DNA of 9,963 nucleotides from DAONLM01 sp035406685 (lineage in GTDB: Bacteria; Spirochaetota; GWE2-31-10; MWDO01), in assembly GCA_035406685.1 (NCBI GenBank), contig DAONLM010000110.1, positions 1 through 9,963 on the forward strand. The letters are read 5' to 3'. Positions 6,612-9,963 of the stretch are shown here, one piece after another (within the stretch, counting starts at the first letter, position 1; each line of letters opens with the position of its first letter). Under the pieces are notes generated by a model. The model saw only the letters and a program-made list of their open reading frames with translations, did not search any database and was not told where the DNA came from. The translations under genes were made by a program, and so were the position numbers.

Positions 6612-8437
6612 TAAAATTTATTGGTGGAGCATCAAAAGTTACTGGTTCAGCATTTTTACTTGAAACTGGAAATGCAAAAATTTTAATTGATTGTGGTATT
6701 GAGCAGGAAAAAGGAATTGAAAAAGATAATAATGAAATAATTGAGAAAAAGATAAATGAAATAGGAAAAGCGGATATCTGTATTTTAACTCATGCTCATT
6801 TAGACCATTCTGGTTTGGTACCACTTCTTGTAAAAAAAAGAAAAGTTAATAAAATTATCTCAACTCCAGCGACAAAAGAGTTATGTAGATTGTTGTTTAA
6901 TGATTTTCAAAGAATTCAGGAGGAAAACAATGATATTCCTTTATATTCTTATGATGATATTGAAAGTTCATTTGAAATATGGGATGAGATTGATGATAGA
7001 AATACAATAGAATTATTTGACACAAAAATTACATTCTATAATAACTCGCATATAATCGGCTCTGTCTCTGTTTTTATTGAGACTCATAATGGAAACTATC
7101 TTTTTTCAGGTGATATTGGGAGTAAATTACAACAACTTATGGACTATCCACCAGATATGCCAGATGGAAATGTTGATTATCTAATTCTTGAAAGCACTTA
7201 TGGTAATAAGTCTCATGATAGTAGTGATAGGGATAGACTTTTAGAAATAGCAAAAACAACCTGTGAAAATGGTGGTAAGGTATTAATACCTTCTTTTGCG
7301 ATCGGAAGACTTCAGGAGGTTTTATATACCTTTTCTAATTATAATTTTAATTTTCCAGTTTATATTGACTCTCCCATGGGTAGTAAGGTGACAAATCTTA
7401 TTAAAGAATACAATATATATCTTAAAAAGAAGTTAAGAAGGCTTTCTATTACAGATGATCTATTTAACAATAAATACATTGCTATAAATACCAGTAATCA
7501 ATCAAAGGAGTTAAGTAATTCTAAAGAGCCAGCAGTAATTATTTCAGCAAGCGGTATGCTTGAAGGAGGTAGAATTCTTAATCATCTTGAACAGATAAAG
7601 AACGATGAGAATAGCACACTTATTTTTGTAGGATATCAGGCACAAAATACAAGAGGGAGAAAAATTCTTGATGGAGAAGAAAAAGTAAGATGCAGAATTG
7701 AAAAATTAAACTCTTTTTCAGCGCATGCTGATCAGGATGAACTAATTGATTATATTGAAAGATTAAAATATACACCTTACAAAGTTTTTCTTGTCCATGG
7801 AGAAAAAGAACAGAGGGAGATTCTTGCTAAAAGAATAATTTCTAAAAAAATAAGGGTTGAGTTACCAGAAAATTATTCACAAGGTAAAGAGATTCTAATT
7901 GAAAAGAAGGTTGTTTTAAATATTAATACTGACAATATGTGTAATTTTGCATCATACAGATTAATGCCATTTTCTGGTTTTATTGTGGAAAAGGATGATA
8001 GAATAGAGATAAACGATAAAAACTGGTTTGATATGATATGGAATGAAGAGTATAATAAGATGAGAAGCCAGATTGTGGCTGAAGATTTTTCTACTGATCA
8101 AAATGAAGATTCTATGGCTTTACCAGATATGTCGCATGATAAAATTATTGAGAATATAGAATATTTATTTAATATTAAAATCCTATCAAAAAATAGGATA
8201 AAGGAGTTCTGGGAAGAGTTTTGTAAAGGTCAAAAGGCAGCGATTAAATATATCACACAGGTTCATAGAAAAAATCCTAATACTGGTAGAAGAAACTGGA
8301 ATCCACCAGAAGGCGACTTTACAGATAATGAAATAGAAAAATTATATGAAACTGCATATAATACATTGCTTAGTTTAATAAAATATGATAAAAATAAAGT
8401 CTATAATATTTTAATAAATTTTAATCCAAAATTATAA
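6608..8437 (+). CDS. cas14: beta-CASP metallo-beta-lactamase RNase, Cas14 of type VII CRISPR-Cas
   Basis: This is the predicted target-RNA nuclease of the complex. Residues 1-435 form an intact metallo-beta-lactamase/beta-CASP fold. Motif 1 is Asp28 (L-I-D-C-G). Motif 2 is H62-A-H64-L-D66-H67. Motif 3 is His148 (N-S-H-I-I-G-S) and motif 4 is Asp169 (F-S-G-D-I-G). Then come the beta-CASP motifs: A, Glu195 (L-E-S-T-Y-G-N); B, His373 (F-S-A-H-A-D); C, His397 (L-V-H-G-E). All metal ligands are present, so it should be active. Housekeeping relatives (RNase J, CPSF73-like, KH-domain archaeal forms) differ: here about 170 residues follow at the C-terminus (436-609), Trp/Lys-rich and predicted helical. 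In type VII this extension is related to a Cas10 C-terminal domain and docks on Cas7. GGGAGG at 6598-6603 precedes the start. The name is distinct from the Cas12f proteins once called Cas14. Confidence 0.85.
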   Translation: MIKFIGGASKVTGSAFLLETGNAKILIDCGIEQEKGIEKDNNEIIEKKINEIGKADICILTHAHLDHSGLVPLLVKKRKVNKIISTPATKELCRLLFNDFQRIQEENNDIPLYSYDDIESSFEIWDEIDDRNTIELFDTKITFYNNSHIIGSVSVFIETHNGNYLFSGDIGSKLQQLMDYPPDMPDGNVDYLILESTYGNKSHDSSDRDRLLEIAKTTCENGGKVLIPSFAIGRLQEVLYTFSNYNFNFPVYIDSPMGSKVTNLIKEYNIYLKKKLRRLSITDDLFNNKYIAINTSNQSKELSNSKEPAVIISASGMLEGGRILNHLEQIKNDENSTLIFVGYQAQNTRGRKILDGEEKVRCRIEKLNSFSAHADQDELIDYIERLKYTPYKVFLVHGEKEQREILAKRIISKKIRVELPENYSQGKEILIEKKVVLNINTDNMCNFASYRLMPFSGFIVEKDDRIEINDKNWFDMIWNEEYNKMRSQIVAEDFSTDQNEDSMALPDMSHDKIIENIEYLFNIKILSKNRIKEFWEEFCKGQKAAIKYITQVHRKNPNTGRRNWNPPEGDFTDNEIEKLYETAYNTLLSLIKYDKNKVYNILINFNPKL

Positions 8438-8457
8438 AAATTATAAAAGGAGTTTTT

Positions 8458-9060
8458 ATGGCAAAAACAATGAAAAAAATTTATGTAACAATGAAGACTT
8501 TATCACCTCTTTACACTGGTGAGGTAAGAAGAGAGGATAAGGAAGCTGCACAAAAAAGAGTCAATTTTCCTGTTAGAAAGACTGCAACAAACAAAGTTTT
8601 GATCCCATTTAAAGGGGCACTCAGATCTGCTCTTGAAATAATGCTTAAAGCCAAAGGTGAAAATGTCTGTGATACTGGAGAATCAAGGGCTCGACCATGT
8701 GGTAGGTGTGTTACCTGCTCTCTTTTTGGTTCAATGGGTAGGGCTGGTAGAGCATCAGTCGATTTCTTAATAAGCAATGACACAAAAGAACAGATTGTAA
8801 GGGAATCCACTCATCTTAGAATAGAAAGGCAGACAAAAAGTGCATCCGATACTTTTAAAGGTGAAGAAGTTATTGAAGGTGCTACTTTTACCGCTACAAT
8901 AACAATCTCAAATCCACAGGAAAAAGATCTTTCTCTTATTCAGTCAGCATTAAAATTTATTGAGGAAAATGGAATAGGAGGCTGGCTTAATAAAGGTTAT
9001 GGTAGAGTAAGTTTTGAAGTTAAATCAGAAGATGTGGCAACAGATAGATTCTTAAAATAG
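8458..9060 (+). CDS. cas7: Cas7-family crRNA backbone protein (Csm3-like RAMP)
   Basis: Cas7 multimerises along the crRNA to form the effector filament. The 200-aa protein resembles type III Csm3: N-terminal strand IYVTMKTLSPLYTG, then V-N-F-P-V-R (35-40), IPFKGALRSALE (49-60), a zinc-knuckle-like Cys set C71, C81, C84, C87 leading into LFGS, HLRIERQT (119-126), and the C-terminal glycine-rich loop GIGGWLNKGYGRV (172-184). Where Csm3 has its RNA-cutting Asp (I-D-S-P-V in S. thermophilus), this protein has Asn36, so backbone cleavage is probably lost and target cutting left to the beta-CASP subunit. AAGGAG ends 5 nt before the ATG, a strong ribosome binding site, consistent with high stoichiometry. 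Its bases look less AT-biased than its neighbours, reflecting Gly/Arg/Ala content. Confidence 0.87.
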   Translation: MAKTMKKIYVTMKTLSPLYTGEVRREDKEAAQKRVNFPVRKTATNKVLIPFKGALRSALEIMLKAKGENVCDTGESRARPCGRCVTCSLFGSMGRAGRASVDFLISNDTKEQIVRESTHLRIERQTKSASDTFKGEEVIEGATFTATITISNPQEKDLSLIQSALKFIEENGIGGWLNKGYGRVSFEVKSEDVATDRFLK

Positions 9061-9071
9061 GAAGTATTAAA

Positions 9072-9794
9072 ATGAAAGAGATAAAAGGAATTTTAGAATC
9101 TATTACTGGTTTTAGCATCCCTCTTGATAATGGTGAATATGCTCTTTATCCAGCAGGTAGACATTTAAGGGGTGCTATTGGATATATTGCCTTTAATTTA
9201 GACTTGCCGATCTCTTCAAAATTTTTAGATTTTGATTTTGATGATATTATTTTTAGAGATTTACTCCCAATTTCAAAGTGCGGTAAGATATTCTATCCAG
9301 AAAAAAATAGTAACTCTTTAAAATGTCCTTCCTGTAATGAAATATATGGCAGTAGTGTTTTAAGAAACATTATGGCAAGAGGTCTGAGTTATAAAGAAGT
9401 AATAGAAGGTAAAAAATACAGGTTAAGTATTATAGTTAAAGATGAAAAATATCTTAATGAGATGGAAGCAATAATAAGATATATATTGAGTTATGGGATA
9501 TATCTTGGAAATAAGGTTTCAAAAGGATATGGTAAATTTAAAATAAAAGAATATTCTATAGTTGATATTCTTCCAGTTAAAGATAGTGAAGTTTTATTAC
9601 TTTCTGATGCGATTATTGATAATGGTGAAAAAGATATTGTATTTTCTAAAAAAGAAATAAGCAGTTCTAAATTTGAGATTATAAGAAAAAGAGGCAAGGC
9701 TAAGGGGGATATAATAAGAGACAATAATCATAATGGTTTTTATATCGGTAAGTATGGTGGACTTGGCTTTGGAGAGATAATTTCCTTAAAATGA
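9072..9794 (+). CDS. cas5: Cas5-like RAMP protein, crRNA 5'-tag cap
   Basis: The 240-aa protein has two RAMP-type glycine-rich loops: YLGNKVSKGYGKFKI (144-158), closing a first ferredoxin-like domain, and YIGKYGGLGFGEI (224-236) at the C-terminus. An A-G-R-H-L-R-G-A-I-G motif (28-37) resembles the P-G-x-x-L-R-G motif of Csm4/Csx10-type Cas5 proteins. C70, C85 and C88 (C-P-S-C) could bind zinc. By position as the second small RAMP of a cas6-cas14-cas7 operon it is the Cas5 that would hold the crRNA 5' tag and cap the Cas7 filament. The start has GGAAG at 9060-9064, overlapping the cas7 stop, 7 nt upstream. An alternative is a second, divergent Cas7; the two-loop architecture favours Cas5. Confidence 0.78.
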   Translation: MKEIKGILESITGFSIPLDNGEYALYPAGRHLRGAIGYIAFNLDLPISSKFLDFDFDDIIFRDLLPISKCGKIFYPEKNSNSLKCPSCNEIYGSSVLRNIMARGLSYKEVIEGKKYRLSIIVKDEKYLNEMEAIIRYILSYGIYLGNKVSKGYGKFKIKEYSIVDILPVKDSEVLLLSDAIIDNGEKDIVFSKKEISSSKFEIIRKRGKAKGDIIRDNNHNGFYIGKYGGLGFGEIISLK

Positions 9795-9870
9795 TTTGTT
9801 TACTTATTTATATTTTTGTTCTTTGAAATTACTAATATTTATTTAATTAAAAAAAATTTATATTTTTACG
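9795..9870 (+). other. AT-rich segment between cas5 and the putative array; possible leader
   Basis: This stretch is almost pure A/T with no open frame or terminator-like hairpin. Its position next to repeat-like sequence fits a CRISPR leader if the array is read on the plus strand, or plain trailer DNA if the array is read on the minus strand. A TTGAAA at 9823-9828 has no good -10 partner. Confidence 0.35.
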
Positions 9871-9871
9871 A

Positions 9872-9963
9872 TCTAATGTCCATATATATAGGGTTAAAAA
9901 TCTTTTTCCCGCTTCATTTAGATTGTCAGAATAGTTTAAGTTCCATATGCTGGGGTTAAAACT
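9872..9963. CRISPR. edge of a putative CRISPR array: degenerate repeat, one spacer, one full repeat
   Basis: A 29-nt unit at 9934-9962 starts GTTTAAG and ends GGTTAAAAC, with complementary ends (TTTAA/TTAAA) as in CRISPR repeats. A degenerate copy lies 62-63 bp upstream at about 9872-9901: both share TCCATAT, then 4-5 variable bases, then GGGTTAAAA. The intervening sequence is about 32-33 nt, a normal spacer length. RNA from the plus strand could form UUCCA/UGGGG around a UAUGC loop, leaving about 7-8 nt 3' of the stem, like a Cas6 tag. However, the degenerate copy being on the gene side suggests the far end of an array read on the minus strand. Orientation is unresolved, and the window ends at the repeat. 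Confidence 0.6.

Noticed and set aside
6608..8437. Housekeeping RNase J or CPSF-like mRNA-processing enzyme
   Set aside because: Core motifs are shared, but the unusual C-terminal extension and tight coupling to cas6, cas7 and cas5 argue for a CRISPR effector.
8511..8810. 99-codon minus-strand open frame opposite cas7
   Set aside because: It lies wholly inside cas7, which has clear RAMP motifs; no ribosome binding site or family resemblance.
5910..9794. Type III system with a missing or hidden Cas10
   Set aside because: No GGDD or HD motif in any product of the operon; the large subunit is a complete beta-CASP nuclease, which fits type VII better.
9795..9870. Array promoter built on TTGAAA at 9823-9828
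   Set aside because: No acceptable -10 box at 16-18 nt spacing; A/T runs make chance matches likely.

Overview
The window is strongly AT-rich bacterial DNA. TTGACA/TATATT-type sigma-70 promoters with 17-nt spacers, AGGAGG-like ribosome binding sites and a predicted signal-peptide/outer-membrane-barrel protein all point to a low-GC diderm bacterium. A spirochaete-like host is plausible, but that is inference and no marker gene here settles it.

Left half (1-4990): after a 326-bp gene-poor stretch, a sigma-70 promoter drives a compact plus-strand operon of gcvH (lipoyl carrier H protein), queF (bimodular preQ0 reductase of queuosine synthesis), a small secreted repeat protein and a 940-aa secreted gluzincin peptidase with a beta-propeller and a beta-barrel-like C-terminus. 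Genes overlap or sit 1 nt apart, so translation is probably coupled.

Middle (4991-5909): a minus-strand gene encodes a 177-aa protein with two ribbon-helix-helix-like segments. Its upstream region carries a 41-bp sequence that recurs (38/41 identical) at the extreme left end of the window in the same orientation. This suggests a paralogue, or a shared regulatory element, just outside the window. The gene diverges from the CRISPR operon.

Right half (5910-9963): a tight four-gene operon, cas6 - beta-CASP metallo-beta-lactamase nuclease (Cas14 of type VII) - cas7 - cas5, followed by an AT-rich segment and what looks like the start of a CRISPR array at the window edge. There is no Cas10, no Cas3 and no Cas1/Cas2 in the window. 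The composition matches type VII CRISPR-Cas, an RNA-targeting class 1 system known mostly from archaea, here in an evidently bacterial context. The expected division of labour is: Cas6 processes the repeat transcript, Cas5 caps the crRNA 5' tag, Cas7 subunits form the backbone on the crRNA, and the beta-CASP protein docks through its C-terminal extension and cuts the target RNA. In this Cas7 the position of the type III backbone nuclease Asp is Asn, which fits outsourcing of cleavage to the beta-CASP enzyme.
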